A DNA stretch of 64,000 bases. Source: Ramazzottius varieornatus. Its lineage: Eukaryota > Tardigrada > Eutardigrada > Parachela > Ramazzottiidae. The DNA lies in assembly GCA_001949185.1 (NCBI GenBank), contig BDGG01000009.1, positions 1,731,135 to 1,795,134 of the forward strand. Direction: 5' to 3'. Of the stretch, positions 1 through 10,635 are shown one piece after another; the first letter of the stretch is position 1; each line of letters starts with the position of its first letter. Under the pieces are notes generated by a model that searched no databases, was not told where the DNA came from, and saw only the letters and a program-made list of their open reading frames with translations. The position numbers and the translations under genes are program-made.

Positions 1-1210
1 GGGCTTCGCTTCGCTCGGCCTGATTATGTACTGTAGATAACATAGGCTAGCTGAGCTTACTTTGGCTTTCTGTAGCAGAGCCATCTTGACTCTTTTTTCC
101 TCTTATATCCACACTTTCGCAGCTTCCGAGGCTTCCTTCAGACAACCCGTATGTAAAAACAAGGGGGATCTTCGAGATATTCAATGTGGTGAATGCAAAC
201 TGATAACGCGTAAGCAATGTCAGTCAGGCTAGCATGGATCCACGAAAGATATAAAACTTCACTCCGATCTTCAGGCAGCAAAATGGCCCGAAGCTGGACA
301 ACACTAGTACTGTCAGACACTGCGGAAGATGCTGAGTTGATGAGGACGAAATGTCAGAACTCAGAACTTAGAAAACAAGAATATTCATTTCAGCAGCGAT
401 TGCCAGCCAAGACAAGAAAGGTCCCTGCTGCCCCGGGTCGGCCTGCGGGGCAGGACGAGCCCTATGGCCCCTACCCGTGATATACGAGGTAGACGGCATG
501 GAGATTACAAGTCTCAATTTTGGCTTTCTCTGCGTCAAACTCATCTTTCTTGGTGTCTAAATTAAGAAACACTTGTTCCCGTTCTTCACAAACCTTTAGA
601 GGTACAAGCTGAGTTGACTGTACTATTGACCACTTTGGTCGAAATTTAAAATGTTTGGTGGAGTGGAGCGTGATCAGAACAATCAGCGAATTGGACTTGG
701 CGCGTCAAGTGATCTGAGCTACACGCCTCTCTCGCATTGCGCCACTTGACTTCCGCTCTCGTTCCTTCTCGAAATCCATCATGTTTTCGACCGAACCAGC
801 ATTGAAGTTAAGAAGAGATAATTGTCTTCCCGAAACTATCGCCAGAAAAAGCGAAAGAAGTCCAGGCTTTATCCAGTAGAGGGCTAAATGACAGGCCCCG
901 CGAATCCCGATGCCCTGCTGAACTTGCGCGGCCTAATATCCCTTTATACTAATATGCTGTGCCGGAAGTGAGCAAACCGTGAAACGGCTTACTGTGTCAT
1001 AGATACTGACACAGTAAGGGCTCACAAAGATAAGATTTGCTCGGTGGTGTAACTAACTTGATCATTTTGCTGGATCCGTCCTCTGTTTGATTCAAGCAAT
1101 CAAACGCTAGAGATAATCATGATACTTTGAACGGTCTACTTCAGACTGTAAAGCCCCCGAACGTGTAATTTTTCAAAATTCTGATTTCTAGATTTCTAGA
1201 AGATGTCCGT
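1..1210. other. Intergenic DNA left of the Harbinger remnant
   Basis: No convincing gene is visible; the longest open frame (217-480) has no recognisable domain. The first 22 bases (GCTTCGCTCGGCCTGA) resemble 13016-13034 in a kinesin intron, so this may be the edge of a dispersed repeat. A perfect 11-bp stem hairpin lies at 989-1017. Confidence 0.5.
989..1017. repeat. Short perfect hairpin, 11-bp stem
   Basis: TTACTGTGTCA at 989-999 is followed after 7 bases by its exact reverse complement at 1007-1017. It lies about 190 bp upstream of the transposase remnant. It could be part of a terminal or subterminal inverted repeat, but no partner was found at the other side of the element. Confidence 0.6.
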
Positions 1211-1910
1211 ATGTCGAGGGAAGCCTTTTCGGATCTCGTGAACCGCTTGTCAACACATCGCGTGTTTAGTAACGCATCATGGAATCCCCAACGTCCCATT
1301 GAACTGAAACTAATGGTAGCACTATTTCGTTTTGGGTGCTCAGGTAATGGTGCTGCTGTTGGTAAAGTGGCACGTCATTTCGGTGTATCAGTAGGGGATG
1401 TCGGGCTATATACCAACAGAGTTATTGTGGCGCTGCTCAGCATGGAGAAAGACGTAGTTTTCTGGCCGGATTCTGCAGACAAGAAGTCCATAAAGAAACG
1501 GATTCTTGAACAGTCAGTATTTCCAAACTACTTGGGATTCGTGGATGGAATTCTTATTGCTTTCGCTAAAAAGCCCAACATGGAGGGTTCGGACTACTTC
1601 ACTCAAAAGTCGAGGTATGGGATCAACACGCTAATTCTATGTGACGATCAGAAGCGGATCAGGTACTTGTTCGCAGAATTTTGTGGATCCGCGCGTGACA
1701 ACCGCGTATTCAGCAGCTCCAGGCTGACGACCATCGGAAGATCGTTTACTAGATCCGGGCTTGCTGCATTCTGCACAATCTACTGACGCAAGACTACCAC
1801 AACCCTGAGTGGAATAATGATTTAGAAGAAGAGCAAGACTCGGGAGCAGAAGATCATCCAGCTACCCAAAGAGTTTTGAAGAGAGGGGAATCAGAAGAGA
1901 GAGTTTCTTA
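1211..1910 (+). pseudogene. PIF/Harbinger-type DDE transposase, internally deleted
   Basis: The first 191 codons read as a HARBI1-like transposase (DDE_Tnp_4 family). There is an N-terminal helical region with ARHFGVSVG, then the block around FVDGILIAF holding the first catalytic Asp. YFTQKSRYGIN and FCGSARDNRVFSS, with the second Asp, follow. After about residue 170 the frame turns to unrelated sequence and stops at 1786. The family C-terminus resumes in another frame from about 1767 (CILHNLLTQDYHNPEW) and ends at a stop near 1910. The stretch normally between these blocks, about 70 residues with the third catalytic acid region, is missing. The copy is therefore dead by internal deletion. 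The paired accessory ORF lies opposite at 2077-3319. Confidence 0.75.
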
Positions 1911-2076
1911 GACAATTGCTACTAGAAGCTCATGGATACGTGGAATAAATGTTGTTGCGGATCTTTCTTCTCCGGCTGCTGTTTGATGCTCGCAATTTGA
2001 ATCTGCAACAGGAGATTTGCGGACTGCGCTTCTGTTCGTCTGGCTTTGGCTTCTAGTCGTTGCACGCTCAGTGCTT

Positions 2077-3319
2077 CTATGCGTTCTGTGTGCTGATATT
2101 CAGCTGCCTTTTACAGTGCCAGCATTTTCCTGCGGGATATTTCGATCTTCTCGGCTTCCAAATCCAGCTTCCTGCTCTCGTAGCCATTACCTCGTCGTAG
2201 CTGAGGAATTTCCTTCGTGTCGAAAAGGACTTCTTGTTTCCGCTAAGAGCCAATGGAACCTTCGGTTTGGTTTTCTTCCGCTTTCCACAGCCTGCGTCAG
2301 CCTTGGAATCACCATCTGATGACGAAGATGAATTTTGAGGGACTGTTACTGGTTTTTTGTTTGACGGCGAAGCTCCAGGTTGCGCTGCCGGTACTTCTCG
2401 TGCAACCGACGCTTCGGGGGACGTAGGTTGATCAGCAAACATATCGACTACCATAGAAGGTACGTCCAGATCGAGTAGGTTAGCTTCCATTTCCTGTCCA
2501 TTGCTCATTAGGAACTTCTCTGCATCTTCTGTTGCGTCCGTATTGTCTGCTACATATGGCGTAACCATCTTGAGACTGTCACGGAATACAGGATGTAAGC
2601 GGCTCCGAAAGGGACAAGCTTTTTCCACCTTGTCTAGCAATAAAAGACAGTTAATTGGATGAAGGAGTGATGAAACTTGGAATACTAAACGGCGTACCTC
2701 TGCTTGCAATTAAAAGTCCAACTTTCACCACTTCACAACCTATTGCGCTAAATCAGCAATCAACTATCCACAATATATTCCGGACTAATCGCTTGATTGC
2801 TTGACAAGCCTGATCAGGCTTTTGGCAATAAAAAAGCCTGGTCAGCGAGTTAATTCGCTTGGACAACTTGAGACGGAACATACCTTTGAGCGTGATGATC
2901 TTCTGCTGGATATCGTGTTCTGTCTCACCTTCTACCGTTGTCGCGAAGAGGGCACGGGAATCTCGGTAAGAGCTCTCAAAGGACATGAGTTTGGACTTCA
3001 CGGAATCTACGGACACGTTGTCAATCCCGTTCGCTTTCAAATAATCCATAATCGATGGTAGTACTGCCATAGTCGTGTCTTTACACGTCTTCTTCTGACC
3101 GGCAGCCGTCTTGGCCCCAGCGCAACGCCACTTAGCCCAGTTGCCTCGCTCTTCGATCCACTGCAAAAGGTAGTCCTGAGCGGCGGTGTTGGCCCATCGA
3201 AACTGTGGCCCACGAGGCTTGGGATTGCGCTTGCCGGTGGCTTCGACAAAAGGAGCACTCAGCCCCAGTTGTAACTGCGAACTTGCTGGTTTAGCCCGGA
3301 TCGGCTGTAGCGGTGACAT
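2077..3319 (-). CDS. Myb/SANT-like accessory protein of the Harbinger element
   Basis: Two exons can be read on the minus strand. The first (3319 to about 2885) contains a trihelix/Myb-like fold: FRWANTAAQDYLLQWIEE, then GNWAKWRC, and later VDSVKSKLMSFESSYRDS. It ends at a good donor (AAAG|GTATGT). The second (about 2638 to 2077) begins after a CTAG acceptor with DKVEKACPFRSRLHPVF, a pattern common in these proteins, and runs into a Ser/Lys-rich tail. Harbinger transposons typically carry a Myb-like protein beside the transposase, and position and opposite orientation fit that. It may instead be a domesticated gene. The intron between 2885 and 2638 was not fully resolved. Confidence 0.55.
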
Positions 3320-3361
3320 GCTTATTTGAGCATGAGGAAGAAAAGCCAGGACGGGATTGAA

Positions 3362-3600
3362 GAAGAGAAGACTTGGAGAAGGACTAGGTTACAGAAATAG
3401 CGTCGGTAAAGCGAAATAGAAACTGAAAATTTCGTCGGCTGGTGGGATTACGAGTCGCTCCGGAGTAGGTCGTAAATACACCGAAAGAAGAGAAGACTTG
3501 GAGGAGGACTAGAAGTTTTGGTGGAACGTATGGCCCAATCGTACGGTGCGGACGGAGCCAGTTCCACCAACGGTGTAATCCCACCAGCGGTGGAATTTAT
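3362..3600. repeat. Duplicated motif and inverted repeat at the right side of the Harbinger remnant
   Basis: A near-identical 25-bp segment (AAGAGAAGACTTGGAG...) occurs at about 3364 and 3488 as a direct repeat. An exact 14-bp inverted repeat, GCTGGTGGGATTAC with its complement, lies at about 3438 and 3573. This may mark the right end of the element or a small insertion near it. Confidence 0.45.
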
Positions 3601-3955
3601 CTTTGTAAGCCCTTAGTATAAAACCATGAGATTTTATTCTATTCAGAGCCGAAACAGGACTTGCGAAACAGGTCTAATGTCCGTCACTTCCTGTACGATC
3701 AGAAAGCAAGCGTACGCGTCGTAGTGTTGAGACAGGCCCAGGTGGGCTCAGCCGCTTAGGTGGATGCAGTGGACGGATGATGGATTCGGCCGGCGTTATC
3801 GATTCTTCTTCCTCTTAAAGCGCTTACCAAACAGGCCTTCCTGGTGCTCAATGTGATCGATTTCTGTTCAGCGATGGCTATCAGACACAACATAGTTTCT
3901 ATGCCGAAAAAGACGGGCAGGCGAATTCGTATATTTTATCGGAAGTAAATTTTGT
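3601..3955. promoter_or_regulatory. Upstream region of IFT52
   Basis: About 350 bp lie between the repeat-rich end of the Harbinger region and the IFT52 start. I see no ORF, tRNA or clear core promoter motif. It presumably carries the IFT52 promoter by position only. Confidence 0.3.
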
Positions 3956-5282
3956 ATGGTTGCAAATTCTGCCTGCACGATGGGCTCCAGCCAAGTTGAC
4001 ATTGTCTTCTCTGCCGGAAAGGGAGAGCCCAGCATTCCTGATAAAGGATTGCGGACCTTGGCCAACAAACTACGTCAAACATGGTCAGTGGAAACGTCGC
4101 CGGACGTCTTCGAAAGCAACATGCTATCCCGCAGCAAGATGGTCATCTTCGCCGGCGTGACGGAAAAGTTCTTCACAGCCGAGCTGGCCATACTGCAGCG
4201 CTTTGTCAGTGTCCAGAAAGGCTTTGTCGTTTTCCTTGTCGGTGCAGAAACAAGACCTGAAATGACTGCTAACCTTAACGTCTTCTTGGAAGAGTACGGC
4301 ATGTCCATCAACTCCGAGGCAGTCATCAAGAGGTCCTTTAACCCCAAGTACCTCATACCGAAAGAAGCCTTGATCACTGATGCTTACCTCCAAAAGATGA
4401 CCATCAACAATGACAAAGCCTCAGCAGAACAAGAGGCCATCCTCTTTCCCTTCGGTGCGACGCTGAAAGTGGGCAAGCCGGCCATCCCCTTGTTGACGAC
4501 AGGAGCCAACTGTCTTCCTGCCCATAAAGCCATCTGTGCCTTGTACAGCACACCAACCAGCGGCCGTATCCTCCTCTTAACTTCGGCCCATGTTTTCCAC
4601 GATAACTTTATAGAGAAAGAGCAAAACCTGACGTTGGTTGAGCGTCTCTTTGGCTTAGTCTTTGCGGAGAACTTGCCGAGAGTGCTGCCGGACGAGGGCG
4701 ACCTGCAAGAGTGGCAGCCCTATTTGGACATTGCCGAACTAGCCAACCGTGTTGCTCCCGTGGCCGATATTTCCTTTGAGCTGCCTTCCGACCTGCGGAA
4801 AGTCTATGATAGCTCCTTTGATATCAGCGATCTAGCCAAGATTGGTAAAGTGGTGCTGGCCTACCGGCAGCTTGGGCTGGCAAGAGAGCCGCTGTCCCTG
4901 GTTGCGCCCAACTTCCAAGGCCTGTATCCCAATCTACAGCTGGCTATTTATCCACCGCCATTCGCCGATGCGCCTCTGCCGCCGCTGGACTTCTTTGACT
5001 TCAACGCAGAGTTCCTCTCTGAGCGAGAAAAGCTCAATCAGATTTTTAGCGACAGTAAGTGGCATATTGCTTCATAATAATGTCTTGCGGCCAAAGTGAA
5101 GGATTTGTCACTCTTCTCTTGCAGTGGCAGACCAAAAGGAGCTAAAGCAGTACATCAGCACCGTCTTTTCCGCCTTGGCCATGGAGATACCTTCTGGTTG
5201 GAGCGCCAGGTCGCCCAAAGACATGCTGGAACTAATCACGAGAAACATCATGGCGCTGAAAAGCGAAAGCTGGCTTCAATAA
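3956..5282 (+). CDS. IFT52: Intraflagellar transport protein 52
   Basis: IFT52 is a core subunit of the IFT-B complex, which carries cargo along cilia. Exon 1 is 3956-5054 and exon 2 is 5125-5282, joined by a GT-AG intron. The protein keeps the family blocks in order: an N-terminal GIFT domain (DIVFSAGKGEPS, LRQTWSVET), FLEEYGMSIN, NPKYLIPKEALI, the FPFGATLKV block, AHVFHDNF, then AIYPPPFADAPLPPLDFFD. The C-terminus ends KSESWLQ. At about 420 residues it is close to the usual 430-440. A second in-frame Met at 3980 (MGSSQVDIVF) is an equally plausible start. The gene converges on TAF1B. Together with the kinesin-9 gene it implies a ciliated cell type or flagellated sperm. Confidence 0.92.
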
Positions 5283-5563
5283 ATCGGCACAGCTCCCGCA
5301 AGCCGACTTCTTATGCCCAATTCTAAACTCTGAGCATATTACGCCCATGCTGCCTTCGCTTGTTCCATCTACACTATCAAGCAAACAAAAAGAGTACGTA
5401 ACAAATGTATGAACAAAAATCCCTTTGTCAGATCGGTCGAGACGGCCAACCACCTTTCACTGGCTGAACACATGGAAAAGCAACAGCACAAAGAGGGAGA
5501 GGGAAGACCTAAGACTTATATATGACGTTTGAGAAAGTAAAATGGTGAGAGATGAGGCAAGAT

Positions 5564-7822
5564 TCATTTCTGAGGGAAAGTAGCATGGAAAGAAGGCTCG
5601 AGAGACATGAGCTGGCCCAACAGGATGGATGGTTCTTGCTCCATCATTTCCGCAGACAATGTCACCAAGGAGCGCAGCAGCGAAGATGGCAGCAAGGCCA
5701 TGACGGGCTTCTGCTGGGTGGCCAGACGGATGTTGTTGGCGCCCACCAACGGCGAGTGCTGCAGAAAGTGCCCTTGAGCTTTCTTGATCATCTCAAGACA
5801 GCGCTTTGCAGCTGCATCCTCCTCCATCCTTGATGGTACTTGGCCCCACAGAACATGATCTAAGGAGGTCTTTGAGAAGTCACGGCCCAGTAGCGGATAC
5901 AAGTCAACCAAGGACTGGGACTGTGCTCTGAATGGCCGATTCGTGACGGCAACGTCGACGTATCTCTCTTTGGAATATTTACCTATTTTAACTTCTTGGA
6001 AGGAATACTGAAGGTCTTTTAAGTTCTCATCGACGTACACGTTCTGTCTCAACCTCGACCATTTCAAGACTCGCCTTTCATTCAGCATCTTCTTCTCCAT
6101 GGAGCGTAGCCTCATGGAAGTACTACAGTCTCTCATGATTGCCGAATGCTTGAACAAGAGTAAACGTCGATAGCTCAGATGCCATAACCACTGGCCGATG
6201 TCCAACAACTCTTCCTCCTCGACCAGTTGCTGTAACTCGTATGTCCTTCTGGCGATCTTCCCTTCTGTTATACCGTCTAGGCCGAAAAGCATGCGCAGGA
6301 CCAAAATGATCAAGCTCATGACGAAACCTTCTATGCCGTCACTTCGCTGAGCCGAGTCCTTCTGCTTTCGCATGGACACTCTTAGCTTTTCCATCCCTCG
6401 ATCGAGCTTCCACGCTATCTCCACGATTATCGGTATCAAACTAAAAGGTAGATTCAGCTCTTCGACCAGTCTCTGGATTACCGGATAGACAGGCACCGTA
6501 CCAGCCTCTGCTGGGGGGATTCTTAGGAAACTGACCATGACGCTCATTTCCCACTCCACTTCGTGGTACTTGAGGCAGAAAGCGTCGTGGCTGTTGGCTA
6601 GTTGGTAGTAGGTTACCAGCTGGTCGTCGGGGATGAAGTCTGCCGGGTCGACGCAAGGTAACTGTAAGAGCCTGGTCCAGCGGAGGACGTCGCTCATCAG
6701 GATGGTCGACTCTTGGCAGAGGTGGAGGGCGATCATCAGCAGAGCGATGACTCGGTTCATTGTCAGGCGTCTGGCAGCCACCCTTGTCCATATCACCGGA
6801 ACCGACTTGGCGTGCTCGTCCGGTGACTTTAGCTCCCGTCTCTGCACTTTGCTCTGCCAAAAGAACGAACCACACATTGGTATGAGCTCTTTCTTCACGT
6901 ACAAACACATCTGGCTATCGCAAAAGTCAAGTTTACATACGAGGTAAAGCTAGTGGACCTGTCCAGGAGAAATCGCATGGCGAAGTAGTCCACAAGGGAA
7001 ACAGAGAGAGCAGGAGCTGCGCCTATTCTCTCTGTTTCCCTTNNNNNNNNNNNNNNNNNNNNNNNNNNNNNNNNNNNNNNNNNNNNNNNNNNACTTCGCC
7101 ATGCGATTTCGCGTGGACAAGTCCGCTAGTTTTACCTCGTACTGTATTATCATCATGCAGAGACCATCATACATACAGGTCGACTTCCGGTTGGCTTCTT
7201 GACCGTCTTGAAGTGCCGAAGAGTGCGAGCCAGTTCCCGCCAACGGCAGTTGCTTAACGCGCAGACATCGGACTTTCGAAGAATGCGTATCCAGCCATTA
7301 CTGGCAGAAAGACAAGACGGAACTCCGTCACGAACATCCGGCAGAGCTTGGCAAAGAAAACTGAAGACGACCATTAAGGTACACTACTTGTCTTGTACGT
7401 CTACAGCCGGCAGCAGCACTGATCCTTGCTTACCTCATCCAGACATTCTTCGTGACGTCGCGCAGTTCGGGTCTTGCGCCCACGTTCTCGATCAGCCATT
7501 CCACTTGTGCGCGAAGGATAACATCGACCAGGACGAACAGCGTTTCCGGTTCGCCGTTTCTCGAGAAGAGTCCACCGTCGACAGTATGCTTTTGATCCGC
7601 CGTCGAGGACTTCAGTCCGCTTTTGCCTCCACCAGCTATCCGAAGAGCATTAGCTCGTGTTGAGAACGCCGCTTGTGCTGTGAAATCGGTTTCGGCTTCC
7701 GTCCGTAGAAGATCCTGACTTTGAGTGGAACAGATGAGGCAATAGTAGAAGCCAGCGCTCTCGTAGAACTGCTCGCCATCACACACCGCACACTTCGGCA
7801 TAATTGTGGTGTCCAAATGCAT
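5564..7822 (-). CDS. TAF1B: RNA polymerase I selectivity factor subunit B (Rrn7-type)
   Basis: TAF1B is the TFIIB-like subunit of SL1, which loads RNA polymerase I on rDNA promoters. Exon 1 (7822-7434) encodes the zinc ribbon CAVCDGEQFYESAGFYYCLIC with two CxxC pairs. A probable exon 2 is 7360-7177. The large last exon (about 6917-5564) holds the cyclin-like region, with LTMNRVIALLMIALHL and DVLRWTRLLQLPCVDPADF aligning with known family members. Total length, near 600 residues, is normal. Exon 2 is the least certain because its conservation is weak. The intron from 7176 to about 6918 contains an inverted repeat and a run of N. MMHL (7822) or MPKC (7801) could be the start. It is divergent from PTTG1IP, about 490 bp away. 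Confidence 0.85.
6938..7141. mobile_element. Inverted-repeat (MITE-like) element with an assembly gap in its middle
   Basis: The left arm (6938-6986, TACGAGGTAAAGCTAGTGG...) and right arm (7093-7141) are reverse complements over about 49 bases with five mismatches. Inside, AAGGGAAACAGAGAGAG and its complement form a second stem at about 6994-7042, next to the N run 7043-7092. It sits in a TAF1B intron. The gap is probably where assembly failed across the palindrome. Confidence 0.75.
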
Positions 7823-8308
7823 CAAAACACAGTTAAATCAACACCACATTCCCCTACAAAACATCTTGCACCAACATCCTTGCAGTGGATTGCGAGTACC
7901 TAGGATCCTATCGATTTCCGAAAGCTATCTGAGCTTCGGTAATAAAGAGCTGCGGTACGAACTTTGCGATTCCAGGGTCGGCACTGCGCAGTGCATTTCA
8001 GGTGCACTGTTCGTTCGCGTTGTTCGCGCGCTTGCCATTGCTCTGTAATACGCATCCAAGAGTGCGGATCCCGAAGACCAATCAGCGAGCCCCCCATTTG
8101 TTGATATCAGCTGATCGGGGAACAAAACAAGCATCTTGAATATCAACTTCCTTCTCTAGATCTTCCTGCTCCTCAATTTTATAGTTTTCGCTCTTTCTCT
8201 GGACGTCTTTTACACAGCCAAGAGTTGGTCTGTCGTGAGTTGAGGACCGTCTTGCTGGAAGTGGTGAAGGAGGACAGTACGTTGAGGATATTCATCTTGG
8301 CAGTAAGC
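7823..8308. promoter_or_regulatory. Shared upstream region of TAF1B and PTTG1IP
   Basis: These 490 bp separate the divergent starts of TAF1B (-) and PTTG1IP (+) and must contain both promoters, or one bidirectional promoter. No TATA box in a convincing position was seen. Confidence 0.4.
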
Positions 8309-10520
8309 ATGCCGAGCCTCTGCGGAATACTGTCAATACCGCTGGAAGTCGTCTTGTTCTACCTCATATCGGTAGCGCATGGCCAGATGTCGGACCCGAG
8401 CGGACCTATCCTTGACAATATTTCCGCGACTACCCCTGTCACTCCAGCCATGCCCACCACCACGCTCAGTCCAGCTTCCAGTAAGCTCCCTTGAAGGCCA
8501 CACTGACATCTGACCAGAACTTCTGTGTTGTCCTTTTCAGTTTGCCAACTGCAACAGACGTGCGAAGCATGTGTAAACGTCGAAGGAGCAAAGGTAAGAC
8601 TGACATGTGTCTTCATGGCATACGAGGAAGCTAAGGCAGACGCTAAGGAGCTTCCCCTATGGAAGTCATGATGGGAAATTAATTCGTGAAATATTACTAA
8701 AAATGACCTGGTCATTCGAGAGGACAAAGGAGAAAGCTAGCTTCGGTTACAGAGACAATTAGGATCCGAACTCCTTCCATCGCGTCCAGAATTCCTGGCG
8801 AAAGGGCTGAAGGAAGCGTTGGTCGTTGGTGAAGAGGAGGTTCTCGTGGTGGTTCTTGAAACAAGCCTCGCTGCTGTTGCATGATCCATAAGACAGAAAC
8901 TTGACGTCTACCAGGAGGAATTTTTGATGGAAGAGGCTTTGGCCATGGTCCTTGTGTCCGTGCAGTGCCAGGCGACATGCTGGTGAGTGACGGTACACTT
9001 TGAAGAAGATGTTGTCACCGTTCAGCTTGTCGGCAGAAATGGCCTTGCTCAGCTCGTTGACGATGATGCGAACGACGACGCCGCGTTGGGCTGCATCTCT
9101 CAGCGCCGCGCAGATGTAACCAGAGAGCGTCATGGAAGCCAGGCAGATGGTCCTCTTGGCATCTTGCAACATGGTCAAGTTGTGCAGTGCTCGGCCGTCC
9201 ACTCCGCCGGAAGGCTTGAAGATGATGACGTGATGGTAAATGCCTCTCTTTGTCGCTGTTGACACTGTCGCGTTGGAAGAGGAGGATGATGATGATGGTC
9301 AGGGGGGTGGAGAGGCAGCTTCCGCTTCGCTGGACTCAGACTTGCATGGCTTTGCTGGGCTTTGGCCATGTGTCTTGCCAGCTCTTGACTCTTTGGCTGT
9401 CCCGTTCCCGTATAGGTGTCTCCGAAGAAACCATGCAGCCACGGAACTTGCAATGAAGACACTCACCGGCCATGCATAATCTCCCCAGAATGTGTCCATC
9501 AGGCATATCTGACAGGATTGTCAAGTTCTCTCGATGGCCACTTTCTGCCGTTGGCTTGTCTGAAACAGAAGAACATAATTATCACAGGCAGCGACCCATC
9601 TTCGAATAGGATTAACATAACGTCGGGGAGTCTGACTTCCCAGCCGATCTTTCGGGAACGAAGATTGAAGAAGTAGGGCTTTAAGTTAGTGAGCAAGGCC
9701 CGCAATGGCCTGGAAAATGCAAAAATAATATCGGTGAAATTGTGTTTGTATGTCATGTGGTGTAACGTGATGTAATGAGTCATGACGGTCGAACCCGGAA
9801 GTTGATGTTTTATGTTACAGTAGGTGTACTGCTGCCTCTCTGTCGGCTTAAAATTTCTTCCTTTTAGTGCTACTACTGCCGGAACAACAGTAGTGGCCGA
9901 GCAGGATGCCACTTGTATCCTGCGGAACACGTCTTTCCGAGAAGTGATGAATGTCCACTCGCAGATGCTCGCTGGGGAACCTGTTGGGGTGAGCGATGAC
10001 AGTAACTGTCATGCCTTCTATCCTTCGTCTTTTATCGGCTTTTTCTTTTGCAGTCAACTTTGAAGCATTGATCATAACTATGGGAATCGTCGGCGGACTT
10101 TTGCTCGTGACGGTCCTCACTACCCTTTACTGTTGTTGCTGTCGCCGAAACAGGTATTAAAATTCCTTGATAGGTTCTCCTGTACTTGTATCTTGCTGGT
10201 AATGATTTTCTCTGTCTAGAGGAGCGCACTCTGATGTCCAGGAGCTGAGATGGGAACGAGAAACGACGGAAAGGCAACAGCGTCATGCTGACAGGTAAGG
10301 AGAAGCTTAGCTAACTTGGTGCTTATTTTGACTGTTCTTGAGCTATTCTTTGCTCTACACTCTACAGGCGGGCCGAAAGAGAAGCAAAGATGGCTGGTAT
10401 CCGGGAAAAATATGGTCAGTTAGCTGGAATCTTCAGGTTAAACGAGCTCTTGAGTCTAGAGAAGTTCTGGCTTTTGCAGGTCTCACTCGGCAATCGCCGC
10501 CTTACGAACCCATGGCTTGA
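8309..10520 (+). CDS. PTTG1IP: PTTG1-interacting protein (PBF-like type I membrane protein)
   Basis: Seven exons join in frame: 8309-8480, 8541-8593, 9868-9988, 10054-10153, 10220-10294, 10368-10414 and 10480-10520. The product starts with a signal peptide (IPLEVVLFYLISVAHG), then a Thr/Pro-rich linker. A PSI-like cysteine domain follows (TCEACVNVEGAKCYYC, DECPLADARWGTCW). Next come the family signature WVNFEALIITM, one membrane helix with a CCCC cluster, and a charged cytoplasmic coiled coil ending EKYGLTRQSPPYEPMA. In vertebrates the protein binds securin (PTTG1) and moves it to the nucleus. Here the role is inferred from homology. The intron between exons 2 and 3 is about 1.27 kb, far longer than the others, because it hosts the PLD6-like gene on the other strand. 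Confidence 0.9.
8759..9499 (-). CDS. PLD6: Zucchini/PLD6-like mitochondrial phospholipase D family protein, nested gene
   Basis: The gene lies antisense within the long PTTG1IP intron. The N-terminus has an uncleaved anchor helix (AWPVSVFIASSVAAWFL) followed by Arg, as in outer-mitochondrial-membrane Zucchini. The catalytic half has a single HKD motif, FHQKFLLVD (H-x-K-x4-D), then YGSCNSSEACFKNHHEN, the family's GS-N-x-T/S block, and ends FWTRWKEFGS. One HKD per chain fits PLD6, which works as a dimer to cut piRNA precursors or cardiolipin. An in-frame TGA (9299-9301) lies in the low-complexity linker between anchor and catalytic domain. I could not find a short intron that removes it and restores frame, so this could be an unseen intron, a sequencing error or a real break. 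Confidence 0.75.
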
Positions 10521-10635
10521 TGAGCTATCCATCGGCACGCAGCGCCTCAGCCCCTATTATGCTGCTCGTCACTTTCCCAAGTGCATTCAGTCAATCAATC
10601 AACTTTCCAGGCAGGCTATCTTCTGATTCTTCTCA

